Source: Corynebacterium lipophiloflavum DSM 44291 (GTDB taxonomy: Bacteria; Actinomycetota; Actinomycetes; Mycobacteriales; Mycobacteriaceae). From it: 35,531 nt of DNA. Below, one piece after another: positions 23,703 to 32,694 of the stretch (within the stretch, counting starts at the first letter, position 1; each line of letters begins with the position of its first letter). The notes below the pieces were generated by a model. That model searched no databases, had not been told where the DNA came from, and saw only the letters and a program-made list of their open reading frames with translations. The stretch lies in assembly GCF_000159635.1 (NCBI RefSeq), contig NZ_GG667192.1, forward strand, positions 120,039-155,569, given 5' to 3'. A program made the position numbers and the translations under genes.

Positions 23703-25168
23703 TTGTCCACCTCGATGGTGCGAAGTGGCAGGCCCTCGGTGACGACGTTGGGGTTCACTCCGCTCACGCCTGGCCCCAGCAGCACGATGTTCGGTGCGTT
23801 GACCAGCGTCAGCGCGGCAGCGTCGGCCATGATCTGGTCCACGGCGGCTTCCATGTTGGACGCCTGCTCGCCCACCTCCGCGGCCTGGATCAGTTCCCGG
23901 GCGCGTGCTGAGTCGTAGCCCAGGTAGTAGTCCGGGTTGCCGAAGAGCAACGGGATGTCGCGCGGTTCCACGTGCGCGACTAGCGACGCCTGGTAGTCGT
24001 GGCCCTTGAGCACCTGGCCGAGCCACATGGCGGGAAACTCGACCGTTTCCAGGCGGACACGGAACCCCACATCACGCAGCTGGGAGAAGATCAGTTCGCT
24101 CGCCGTCTGCGCGTACGGCAGGTTCGGCACCGTGATAGTGACGTCTGGGGTACGGCCGTCCAGGAGTTCGCGGGCCATGCCCGGATCGAAGGGGTAGTAG
24201 TCTTCACCGGTGAACCACGGGTCGGTCGGCGGCACGGGCGCGCCTCCCGTGTCGGTGGCCATGCCGTTGTAGACCACGTCGTTTACTGCGCCGCGGTCGA
24301 TGGCGTAGGACACTGCCTTGCGCACTGTCGGGTCGTCGAAGGGAGCGGCGCGGTTATTCATGGATAAGAGCACTTCACCGTTGGTGGTGCCGACAAGCAC
24401 TGAAATGTCCTCGGGCAGTGTCTCCAGCAACTGCGGTGCCTGCATCGACCACACCACATCCGCGTCGCCAACCCGCAGCGCGTTGAGTGCCGCCGTCGGG
24501 TCGTCGAAGTAGCGGATCTGCGCGTCATGGCTGACTTCGCCGCCCCAGTAGTCCTCGCGCTTGGTGAAGGAGACGGACTCGCCGACGGCGAACCGCTCGA
24601 GAGTGTACGGCCCGGTCCCGAGCGGGTCGGTGGCGAGGCGCTCGACTGAGGCAGGCGTCATCATCGCCCCCGTCAGCGTGCCCATCGACCACAGCCAGCT
24701 ACTCGACGCCCGCTCCAACGTTACTTTCAACGTCTGGGCGTCGAGCGGCTGGGCGTCCACCACGGGGGCCATCTGAGCCTTCAAAGCGTTGGTCCAGTTG
24801 TCCTGAACGTAGCTGATGGAAAAGGCGGCGTCCTCGGCCGTGAATTCTTTGCCGTTGGAAAACCTCACACCCTCGCGCAGGTGGAAGATGTATTCCGAGC
24901 CGTCGGCACTGATGTCCCAGCTCTCGGCGAGGAAGGGTTGTGGCGTACCGGAGTCGTCGATACGCACGAGCGTCTCGTAGATGTTTCCCATTAAAGCTTG
25001 GGGAGCGGCTGCGCCGCCCGTGGTGGTGAAGTCCAACCCCGCGGGAGGGGCTTGGGTGGCAACGACCAGATGGTCTGGGCGGGCCCCGCCGGCGGGGGAG
25101 GCGCAGGCCGACAGCGCGACAACGGCGGTCGCCGACAGCAGGGCAGCGGCTGTCTTAGGGGAGGGCAT
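23699..25168 (-). CDS. Peptide/nickel-type ABC transporter substrate-binding lipoprotein
   Basis: The 489-residue lipoprotein begins with a signal peptide and lipobox LSAC (19-22), so Cys22 would be lipid-anchored outside the membrane. The body is a family 5 extracellular solute-binding protein: GNIYETLVRIDDSGTPQPFLAESWDIS, YIFHLREGVRFSNGKEFTAED, and LGTGPYTLERF. The ligand is not predictable; peptides are most likely given the permease type. The ATG at 25168 directly starts the signal peptide. TACGCT (plus 25177-25182) lies 8 nt upstream and may be a leaderless -10. It is the first gene of the operon. Confidence 0.93.
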   Translation of the reverse strand: MPSPKTAAALLSATAVVALSACASPAGGARPDHLVVATQAPPAGLDFTTTGGAAAPQALMGNIYETLVRIDDSGTPQPFLAESWDISADGSEYIFHLREGVRFSNGKEFTAEDAAFSISYVQDNWTNALKAQMAPVVDAQPLDAQTLKVTLERASSSWLWSMGTLTGAMMTPASVERLATDPLGTGPYTLERFAVGESVSFTKREDYWGGEVSHDAQIRYFDDPTAALNALRVGDADVVWSMQAPQLLETLPEDISVLVGTTNGEVLLSMNNRAAPFDDPTVRKAVSYAIDRGAVNDVVYNGMATDTGGAPVPPTDPWFTGEDYYPFDPGMARELLDGRTPDVTITVPNLPYAQTASELIFSQLRDVGFRVRLETVEFPAMWLGQVLKGHDYQASLVAHVEPRDIPLLFGNPDYYLGYDSARARELIQAAEVGEQASNMEAAVDQIMADAAALTLVNAPNIVLLGPGVSGVNPNVVTEGLPLRTIEVDK

Positions 25169-25197
25169 GGGTGAGAAGCGTACCGCTTGGAGCGCCG

Positions 25198-26184
25198 CTA
25201 CCCAATCCAGCGCTTTGCCAGGATCTCCATTCCGGCGAGGACCTCGCCGTGGCTCGCGTTTTGCAGCGAAATCATGAGCTCGTCGGCCTTGGCGTGCTCC
25301 GTGAACCACGTCAAGTATTCCGCGACTTCGTCCGCGGTGCCACGGGCGGTGTAGCGCATCATGTCAATGATCTGCCGGCCCTGGAAGGAGTTGACGATTG
25401 CGTCGAGTTGGGCGTCGTCAAGCACTTGCCCGCGCCGGCCCATGAACGCTCGCACCCGGTTGCGGTGCACGATCTTTTCCTGGCGCGCGGCATCCTCACT
25501 GGTCTCAGCCGCGGTGACATTGACCGCGGCGATGACGTGGGGCTCGGGGTGGCGCTCGGAGGGCTGGTAGTTCTCCCGGTAGTAGGTGGTGGCGTCGACA
25601 AGATGCTGAGGAGCGAAGTGGGACGCAAACGAGTAAGGCAAGCCCAGGCTCGCGGCGAGCGACGCACCGAACATCGAAGAACCCAGGATATAAAGTGGCA
25701 CGTTCGTGCCCTGGCCGGGCATCGCGACGACACCCGGCAGCGGGCTTTGATCCGACAACCACGCCTCAAGCTCGCGCACGTCATCGGGGAATGCCTCCGC
25801 GGCTTGCGGGTCGCGGCGCAGCGCACGGCCCAGCGTCTGCTGGTCGGTGCCAGGAGCGCGCCCCAGCCCGAGGTCAATGCGATCGGGGTAGAGCTCGGCG
25901 AGCATGCCGAACTGCTCCGCAATAACGTACGGGGCGTGGTTGGGCAGCATCACGCCACCGGAACCGAGCCGGATGCGGGAGGTCTGCGCGCCGATGTGGG
26001 AAATGAGCACCGCCGGTGACGATGACGCGATCGACGTCATGTTGTGGTGCTCGGCGTACCAGACGCGCGAGTATCCCAACGATTCCGCCTTCTGAGCAAA
26101 CTCCACGGAGCGGGCCATGGAGGCTCGGACAGATTCGCCGGGGTAGATAGTGCAAAAGTCAAGCAGCGCCAATGGGATGTTCAT
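25198..26184 (-). CDS. LLM-class flavin-dependent oxidoreductase
   Basis: The 328-residue TIM-barrel protein of the bacterial-luciferase superfamily shows the blocks ALLDFCTIYPGES, RVWYAEHHNMTSIASSSPAVLI and LGSGGVMLPNHAPYVIAEQFGML. DRIDLGLGRAPGTDQQT and LGLPYSFASHFAPQHL follow, as in the MsnO8-like subgroup. It should use reduced FMN and molecular oxygen; the substrate is unknown. In C. glutamicum, as I recall, a related gene follows brnQ, as here, but in this window the two are separated by the 85-bp repeats. Confidence 0.93.
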   Translation of the reverse strand: MNIPLALLDFCTIYPGESVRASMARSVEFAQKAESLGYSRVWYAEHHNMTSIASSSPAVLISHIGAQTSRIRLGSGGVMLPNHAPYVIAEQFGMLAELYPDRIDLGLGRAPGTDQQTLGRALRRDPQAAEAFPDDVRELEAWLSDQSPLPGVVAMPGQGTNVPLYILGSSMFGASLAASLGLPYSFASHFAPQHLVDATTYYRENYQPSERHPEPHVIAAVNVTAAETSEDAARQEKIVHRNRVRAFMGRRGQVLDDAQLDAIVNSFQGRQIIDMMRYTARGTADEVAEYLTWFTEHAKADELMISLQNASHGEVLAGMEILAKRWIG

Positions 26185-26190
26185 AGTGCC

Positions 26191-26196
26191 ATGCTA
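26191..26196 (-). promoter_or_regulatory. -10 element TAGCAT before the LLM oxidoreductase gene
   Basis: It is read on the minus strand, 6 nt before the ATG at 26184, consistent with a leaderless transcript. The -35 position falls on an inverted 12-bp copy of the neighbouring repeat sequence. Confidence 0.5.
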
Positions 26197-26214
26197 CGCT
26201 TTCGCGTTCGACGG

Positions 26215-26288
26215 GATGTCACGGTCGGTGGGTTCAGGGGTGTAAAACCGCTGGTGGGGTGGGTAGTTGATGGCGTGACCGTGACATC
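26215..26288. repeat. 12-bp perfect inverted repeat at the edge of the 85-bp array
   Basis: GATGTCACGGTC at 26215-26226 is the exact inverse of GACCGTGACATC at 26277-26288, the beginning of the first 85-bp unit. The left arm covers the -35 region of the LLM oxidoreductase promoter. Confidence 0.8.
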
Positions 26289-26556
26289 TGACCCGCCGTG
26301 ATGTCACACTCAACCTGTGTGGTGGCGCAAAACCCCAGGTGACCAACCGGGCCGAGAGTCTGACCGTGCCTTCTAACCCGCCGTGATGTCACACTTAACC
26401 AAAGTGGCGGGGCAAAACCCCAGGTCGCCAACCGGACCGAGAGTTTGACCGTGACTTCTGACCCGCCGTGATGTCACACTTAACCAAAGTGGCGGGGCAA
26501 AACCCCAGGTCACCAACCGGGCCGGGAGCCTGACCGTGACATCTGACACGCCGATT
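26277..26556. repeat. Three tandem 85-bp repeats plus a partial fourth copy
   Basis: Units start with GACCGTG at 26277, 26362 and 26447, exactly 85 bp apart, and a fourth start at 26532 is cut off after about 25 bp at the brnQ stop. Units 2 and 3 are nearly identical; unit 1 differs mainly in its middle. Each unit contains GACCCGCCGTGATGTCACAC or close to it, then a GGGGCAAAACCCC hairpin (broken in unit 1), then CCAACCGG. Unit 1 also forms a perfect 8-bp stem (GTGACATC 26281-26288 with GATGTCAC 26300-26307). The period is not a multiple of three and no ORF is conserved, so the array is non-coding. It fills the gap between brnQ and the LLM gene. Confidence 0.93.
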
Positions 26557-27953
26557 TACGCGTTGACGTGTTCGCCTTCGACGGTCTCCACCGTGCCGAG
26601 CTTGAGCGGGGCTTTGGGCCGGGCCAGGTCGATGGCCAGGCCGATGACGAAAGCGACCGCGACCGGAACAACCCAGCCCAGTCCGGCGTCCTGCAGCGGC
26701 GCCCAGGCAACGAGCGGGGTCAAAACGTCGGCTGCCCAACCCAACGAAATGGCGGTCTCAATGGCCGACCAGATCACGGCGACCCAAATCGGCAGGAAGA
26801 ACGCCCAGGTAAACCGGGTGCGGGAGCGGAACAGTGGCTCGATGAGCGTGACAAAGATCAGTGCGATGGCGGGCGGGTACAGGAATCCGATGACCGGGGC
26901 GGCGATAGCCATGACGAACTCGAGTCCCTGGGTGGCGATCAGCGTGGACATGATGGTGAAGATGATCGCCCACGTCTTGTAGGAGCCGGGGAACTGCTCG
27001 GAGAAGTATTCCGCGGTGGCGGTGATCAGGCCGACGGCGGTGGTCATGCAGGCGAGCAGAACGATCAGCGCGAAGATGATCTGGCCGGCGGTTCCGAGGG
27101 TGAGGTTGGAAGCGTCGGAAAGCAGTGCCGCACCGTTGTCGTACTGGGCGGGGTTGGGGATGATCCGCCCGACCGTGCCTAGGCCGAGGTAGATCAGAGC
27201 GAGCAGCAGGCCAGCACCGGCGCCGGCGTAGATGGTGCCGCGCACCAGGGCAGGGCCTTCCTGGAAACCGCGGAAGCGCAGCGTGGAGATCACCACAATG
27301 GAAAAGGCGAGCGCCGCGATCGAGTCCATGGTCAGGTAACCCTGCAGCAGGCCCTCGGTGAACGGCCGCGCGGCGAATTCCTCGGCCGGCTCGCTGGGAG
27401 AGGCGGTCCACTTCGTCAACGCGACGACGATCATGACAACCAAAAGGATGAGCAGCGCAGGGGTGAGGAACTTACCCAGCTTTTCCATGATCGTGTTCGG
27501 GTTCCACGACAGTGCGAGCGCGATGCCGAAGAAGATGATGTTGAAGATCGCGGAGGCGACGATCCCCTCAACACCGAACAGCGGGGTGATCGCTGTTTCC
27601 ATGGACACGGCACCCGTGCGCGGCAGCGCGTAGAACGCACCAATCGACAGGTACGCCAGGATCGGGAAGACAACGCCGAAGACTGTGCCGGCGCGCTGCG
27701 CGAGGTCGCGGACATTGGCGCCGGAAAGCACAATGGCGATCACGGCAAGCAACGGCAACAGTGCGCCGGTGCCCAAAAAGCCCAAGATCGCCGGCCAGAA
27801 GTTGTCGCCGGCCTGGACGGCAATCATCGGCGGGAAGATCAGGTTTCCGGCGCCGAAGAACATCGAGAACAAGGCGAGCGCAGTGACGACGATCGCGGTG
27901 GTTGATCCTTGTGTCTTCGTGCTGGTGTCGGCCTGTGCAGCAGTCGAGCCCAT
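26556..27953 (-). CDS. brnQ: Branched-chain amino acid transport system carrier BrnQ (LIVCS family)
   Basis: The 465-residue symporter takes up leucine, isoleucine and valine with a cation. It shows the family opening ALALFSMFFGAGNLIFPPMIAVQAG, about twelve membrane helices, the SIGAFYALPRTGAVSMETAI block and the YLTMDSIAALAFSIVV segment. An AAGGAG site lies 6 nt before the ATG. A weak promoter (TTTACA at 28012-28017 and TATTCT at 27987-27992 on the minus strand, 19-bp spacer) sits in the 70-bp gap after the maltokinase gene. In C. glutamicum brnQ is next to aecD; here treS and the maltokinase gene lie between them. Confidence 0.95.
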   Translation of the reverse strand: MGSTAAQADTSTKTQGSTTAIVVTALALFSMFFGAGNLIFPPMIAVQAGDNFWPAILGFLGTGALLPLLAVIAIVLSGANVRDLAQRAGTVFGVVFPILAYLSIGAFYALPRTGAVSMETAITPLFGVEGIVASAIFNIIFFGIALALSWNPNTIMEKLGKFLTPALLILLVVMIVVALTKWTASPSEPAEEFAARPFTEGLLQGYLTMDSIAALAFSIVVISTLRFRGFQEGPALVRGTIYAGAGAGLLLALIYLGLGTVGRIIPNPAQYDNGAALLSDASNLTLGTAGQIIFALIVLLACMTTAVGLITATAEYFSEQFPGSYKTWAIIFTIMSTLIATQGLEFVMAIAAPVIGFLYPPAIALIFVTLIEPLFRSRTRFTWAFFLPIWVAVIWSAIETAISLGWAADVLTPLVAWAPLQDAGLGWVVPVAVAFVIGLAIDLARPKAPLKLGTVETVEGEHVNA

Positions 27954-28023
27954 GTTTCACTCCTTGGAGATTCGTAGAATTTCCAAAGAATACCCCGTGA
28001 GGGACCTGCTGTGTAAATTTTTC

Positions 28024-29124
28024 TTAGCTCTGGGTCAGATCCGCGATGGCAGAAAGCGGGATGTCGACCCACTCTGGACGGTTGTTTGCTTCGTAGACGA
28101 CCTCGTACGCGGCCTTATCCACCACATAGGCAGCGAGTACGGTGTCGTCGGCCGCGGCGCCGTAAGCATCGATCAGCGCAGCGACGTTGGCTTTCTCCCA
28201 GTCCGCGCTGTGCGAGCCCATGGCGCGGGCGTAGCCGAAGGAGCGGATCATGCCGGCGACGTCGCGAAGCGGGTGATCGGGGGCGAGGCGCTGCGACAGC
28301 GGCCGGGCGGGTTCTCCCTCGAAGTCGATGAGGTAGAAGCGAGGTTCCGTCGCGTTGACCGTCTTCAGCGTCTGCCCGAGGTGCAGGTCGCCGTGGATGC
28401 GCTGGATTTCGTGGGGGCCGTCATCGATGGAGCCGTAGAGTTGGCGAATCGCCGACTCGAACTCTTTGAGCTCGGGTGCCTGCGCAACCAGCTCGTCGAG
28501 GTGGGTGTTAAGCGTGGCGCGAAGGGTCTCTCCGCTGACCTCGGAGGTGCCGAAGGCCTGGGCCAACGCGGTGTGCACGGCGCCGATCGCGTGGCCGAGC
28601 TCGCCGGCGTCACCGAGCGCGTCCGCGACGGCGAGGTCGAAACCGTCCTCGCCGCCGTCGATAAGCTGCTGCTGCATCGCCAGCGTCGCACCGTCGCGGG
28701 TGATGTGGCCGCGCACACCGGCGACGTGCGGGCAGTCACCGATCGCGCTGAGCAGCTCCACATCCGGGTTGGTGCCGTTTTCAAGCTTGCGGAACACCTT
28801 GAGCACCCACTCGTCATCCACCACGAGTGAGGTGTTCGACTGTTCGGCTCCCATCGGCCGCGCGGATGTGCCGCCGATTTCTCCGTGCACCTCGCCCAGC
28901 TCGGCTGCACCACGCACGTAGGCGGTCGCACCTTCTTCGGTGGCCAGCGCGTCACGCTCGGCGCCGGGGGCGACGAGCACCTGGTAGGAATCGGTCACGT
29001 CGCCATGGGTGACGTGCAGTATCTGCCAGCTAAACTCGTCGAGCTCACGCGAAGCGGCGACCTCGACCGCGTCGATCGCCTCGGACTTTGCGCCGTAGAA
29101 GCGCTCCCGCGTTAAATCAATCAC
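28024..29124 (-). CDS. mak: Maltokinase (Pep2/Mak-like)
   Basis: The 366-residue product, counted from the GTG at 29124, has an aminoglycoside-kinase-like fold. It shows SYQVLVAPG, a nucleotide region (VVDDEWVLKVFRKLENGTNPD) with the likely ATP lysine, the catalytic loop IHGDLHLGQTL (HGDLH 244-248) and the metal-binding YLIDFEGEPARPL. Maltokinase makes maltose-1-phosphate from maltose and ATP, acting after trehalose synthase. The GTG is 4 nt after the treS stop and has a GGAG site inside the treS end, so the pair is co-translated. No glgE, which uses maltose-1-phosphate, is in the window. Confidence 0.92.
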   Translation of the reverse strand: MIDLTRERFYGAKSEAIDAVEVAASRELDEFSWQILHVTHGDVTDSYQVLVAPGAERDALATEEGATAYVRGAAELGEVHGEIGGTSARPMGAEQSNTSLVVDDEWVLKVFRKLENGTNPDVELLSAIGDCPHVAGVRGHITRDGATLAMQQQLIDGGEDGFDLAVADALGDAGELGHAIGAVHTALAQAFGTSEVSGETLRATLNTHLDELVAQAPELKEFESAIRQLYGSIDDGPHEIQRIHGDLHLGQTLKTVNATEPRFYLIDFEGEPARPLSQRLAPDHPLRDVAGMIRSFGYARAMGSHSADWEKANVAALIDAYGAAADDTVLAAYVVDKAAYEVVYEANNRPEWVDIPLSAIADLTQS

Positions 29125-29128
29125 CGAA

Positions 29129-30835
<1,707 letters not shown>

Positions 30836-30843
30836 GCCGACCA

Positions 30844-30849
30844 ACTTTA
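30844..30849 (-). promoter_or_regulatory. -10 element TAAAGT before treS
   Basis: Read on the minus strand, it overlaps the aecD stop codon (30847-30849) and is 8 nt before ATG 30835. This suggests that treS-mak can be transcribed separately from aecD. Confidence 0.4.
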
Positions 30850-31974
30850 ACGGCTAATGGCGTTCACCGCTTCCGCGATGCGGTCCACCGCCTCCTCCAA
30901 AATGGCCGGGCTGGTCGCGAAGTTCAGCCGTGCCTTGTGCTCGCCGCCGGGGCCAAATGACGTGCCTTCGTTGAGCGCAACCTTGGCGTGTTTGAGCAGG
31001 TAGGCGCCAGGACGGGGGGAGTTGAGCTTGGTGCCGGAGAAGTCGAGGAACATCAGGTAGGTCGCCTTGGGCACCTCGAAGGTAATGCCGGGGATCTTTT
31101 CTGGCAGGTTCTCAACGAGCCAGTCACGGTTGAGGCGCAAAAGCTCGATCTCCTCGTCGAGAAACTCCGCGCCGTCGCGATAACATGCTTCGGCGGCAAC
31201 AATGCCCAGGGTTCCGGTCCCATCCTTTGCTACCCCGGTCAACCCCTGAAACACCGTGACGTCGTCCGCGTTGGAAAAAATCATCTGCGCGCACTTGAGC
31301 CCGGCGACGTTGAACGCCTTGGAGGTTGCAGTGACAGTGATGCACACGTCTGGGTTGTCCTTCGCGGCACACACATGGTGGCCGTCGTAGACAAGCGGGG
31401 CATGGATTTCGTCGACAAGCACGCGTCCGCCGTACCTCCTGGCGATCGCGCAGATTTGGTCGAGCTCTTCTTCCTCGAAGATCCAACCGCCCGGGTTGAA
31501 GGGATTGGTCAGGATGATCGAGCCGGCGCCGTTGCGAAACGCCGCTTCGACCTCCATCAGATCCAGCCCGCCGGTACTGGAGACCTCGACCCTGTTGCGC
31601 CCTGCGGTCTCCGCGATCTCGAGGAACGGGTGGTAGGCGGGCACGGGTACGATCACGTCGCCCTCGGTGAAGTGCATGATCGCCAGCAGCAAGCCGCGCA
31701 CAACATCGGGGACGGGGAAGATCTTGTCCTCGTCCGGGCGCCAGCCGTAACGTGACTCGTAAAAATCTGCAAGGACCTTTGGCAACGCCTGGGCCTGCGG
31801 GGCCGGGGTGTAGCCGAAAGTCTCGGCCTCTACTGCCCGCTGAAGCGCGGCCTTGACAACTGGCGCGGTGGGGAAGTCACTCTCGGCGACCCATAGGGGC
31901 AGCACATCGTCGTCGTACTGTGTCCACTTACGGGTGCCGCGGGTTTTCAACGTGTCGAGGTTGGGAAACTCCAT
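30847..31974 (-). CDS. aecD: Cystathionine beta-lyase / C-S lyase (AecD/MalY type, PLP-dependent)
   Basis: The 375-residue fold-type I PLP enzyme shows [27 protein letters not shown], typical of the MalY/PatB/AecD group. It also has [16 protein letters not shown], the [10 protein letters not shown] substrate loop, [12 protein letters not shown] (cofactor Asp) and [11 protein letters not shown] with the Schiff-base Lys219. The enzyme cleaves cystathionine to homocysteine and other C-S substrates. The ATG at 31974 has TACGGT (plus 31983-31988) 8 nt upstream. The gene heads the minus-strand series aecD-treS-mak-brnQ. Confidence 0.93.
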   Translation of the reverse strand: MEFPNLDTLKTRGTRKWTQYDDDVLPLWVAESDFPTAPVVKAALQRAVEAETFGYTPAPQAQALPKVLADFYESRYGWRPDEDKIFPVPDVVRGLLLAIMHFTEGDVIVPVPAYHPFLEIAETAGRNRVEVSSTGGLDLMEVEAAFRNGAGSIILTNPFNPGGWIFEEEELDQICAIARRYGGRVLVDEIHAPLVYDGHHVCAAKDNPDVCITVTATSKAFNVAGLKCAQMIFSNADDVTVFQGLTGVAKDGTGTLGIVAAEACYRDGAEFLDEEIELLRLNRDWLVENLPEKIPGITFEVPKATYLMFLDFSGTKLNSPRPGAYLLKHAKVALNEGTSFGPGGEHKARLNFATSPAILEEAVDRIAEAVNAISR

Positions 31975-32286
31975 GCCTTTACACCGTAGTCACTGCCCGG
32001 ACACGCGGTGAATTTCTATTCTTGGTGCGCCTGCGCCTTCCGCCTATCGACGCCCGATTGGGGTGATCCCCGAACTTCCCACTTAACTTCCCCCTCAATT
32101 TCCCACAGTGTTGCTATGTCGACTGGGAAGTTGAGCGGGAAGTTGTGTCCTCAGTGCTTTTTCAACGGTGACGGAGGACTGATCATCGTTGGGCTTTTCA
32201 AGGAAAACAATTTCACGCCCGTGGACGGGTTTAACGCAGCACGTGCCCGTGACAGCCCATCTCGCCAAGATTTGGGGGGGGGAGAT
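31975..32286. other. Intergenic stretch between aecD and the hydrolase remnant
   Basis: No convincing coding region was found. The stretch contains the aecD upstream region, the 12-bp-period site array at 32073-32150, a hairpin CAACGGTGA/TCATCGTTG (32163-32171 and 32183-32191, one mismatch) followed by GGGCTTTTC, and a run of nine G at 32274-32282 next to the remnant stop codon. Long ORFs read across it on the plus strand have no protein-like character. Confidence 0.6.
32073..32150. repeat. 12-bp-period array of AACTTCCC sites in inverted halves
   Basis: The left half carries AACTTCCC, AACTTCCC and AATTTCCC beginning at 32073, 32085 and 32097, each 12 bp apart. The right half carries two GGGAAGTT sites in opposite orientation, starting at 32125 and 32137, again 12 bp apart. 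The two halves form an imperfect 21-bp inverted repeat (32073-32093 against 32124-32144, three mismatches). This is an operator-array or element-end type of layout; the binding protein is unknown. Confidence 0.8.
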
Positions 32287-32640
32287 CTAACCGTGCCAGC
32301 GCGCGAGCCGGTCGTAGAGGATCTCGTCCGATTCGCGCTTCGCCTCACGGTTGCCCTCTATAGTGCCGCCCATCATATACTCACACGACCGACCGATGGC
32401 CTTCTCGATGTCCTCGCTGAACAGGTGGCCGGCATCGTCGAAGACCACGGTCTCGATGCCGGGGTTGGCCTCCGCCATGGCGCGCGCTGCGACCTCGCTT
32501 TGCCACATGCGGTCTTGGCCCCCGGCGAAAGCGAGATCGTTGCCGTCGAAGGCGGCGATGTCAATCCGCGCATCCTGCCCGGCAGCGACCGCGGTGGGGT
32601 GGGGTGCTGAAGGAATATGTGTTCCAACGCTGCCAATTGT
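32287..32640 (-). pseudogene. C-terminal remnant of an acyl-CoA thioesterase/dienelactone-hydrolase-like gene
   Basis: A frame on the minus strand runs from a TAG just upstream of 32640 to the TAG at 32287-32289. It encodes about 117 residues that match the C-terminal third of BAAT-type hydrolases: LAFAGGQDRMWQSEVAARA (acid-residue loop), VVFDDAGHLF (catalytic His) and MMGGTIEGNREAKRESDEI. The nucleophile half is missing and no start is present at the correct place, so the gene is 5'-truncated. The break lies about 55 bp before the helicase gene on the other strand, which suggests that arrival of that gene removed the front part. An internal ATG at 32508 gives only a 73-residue ORF. Confidence 0.7.
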
Positions 32641-32694
32641 CTAGGCCTTTGGGATAATTTGAGGACGATTCGAGCTATCACGGAGGTAGACCCT

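Noticed and set aside
22641..23918. 425-codon plus-strand ORF over the importer permeases
   Set aside because: It is antisense to two clear ABC permeases and its sequence is an unstructured His/Gly/Glu-rich mixture.
26277..26431. Short ORFs through the 85-bp repeats
   Set aside because: The 85-bp period shifts the frame at each unit, so no repeated peptide is conserved.
26277..26556. CRISPR array
   Set aside because: The 85-bp units repeat over their whole length without unique spacers, and no cas genes are present.
32008..32610. 200-codon plus-strand ORF across the aecD-helicase gap
   Set aside because: The translation has no protein-like pattern, crosses the site array and runs antisense to the recognisable hydrolase remnant.
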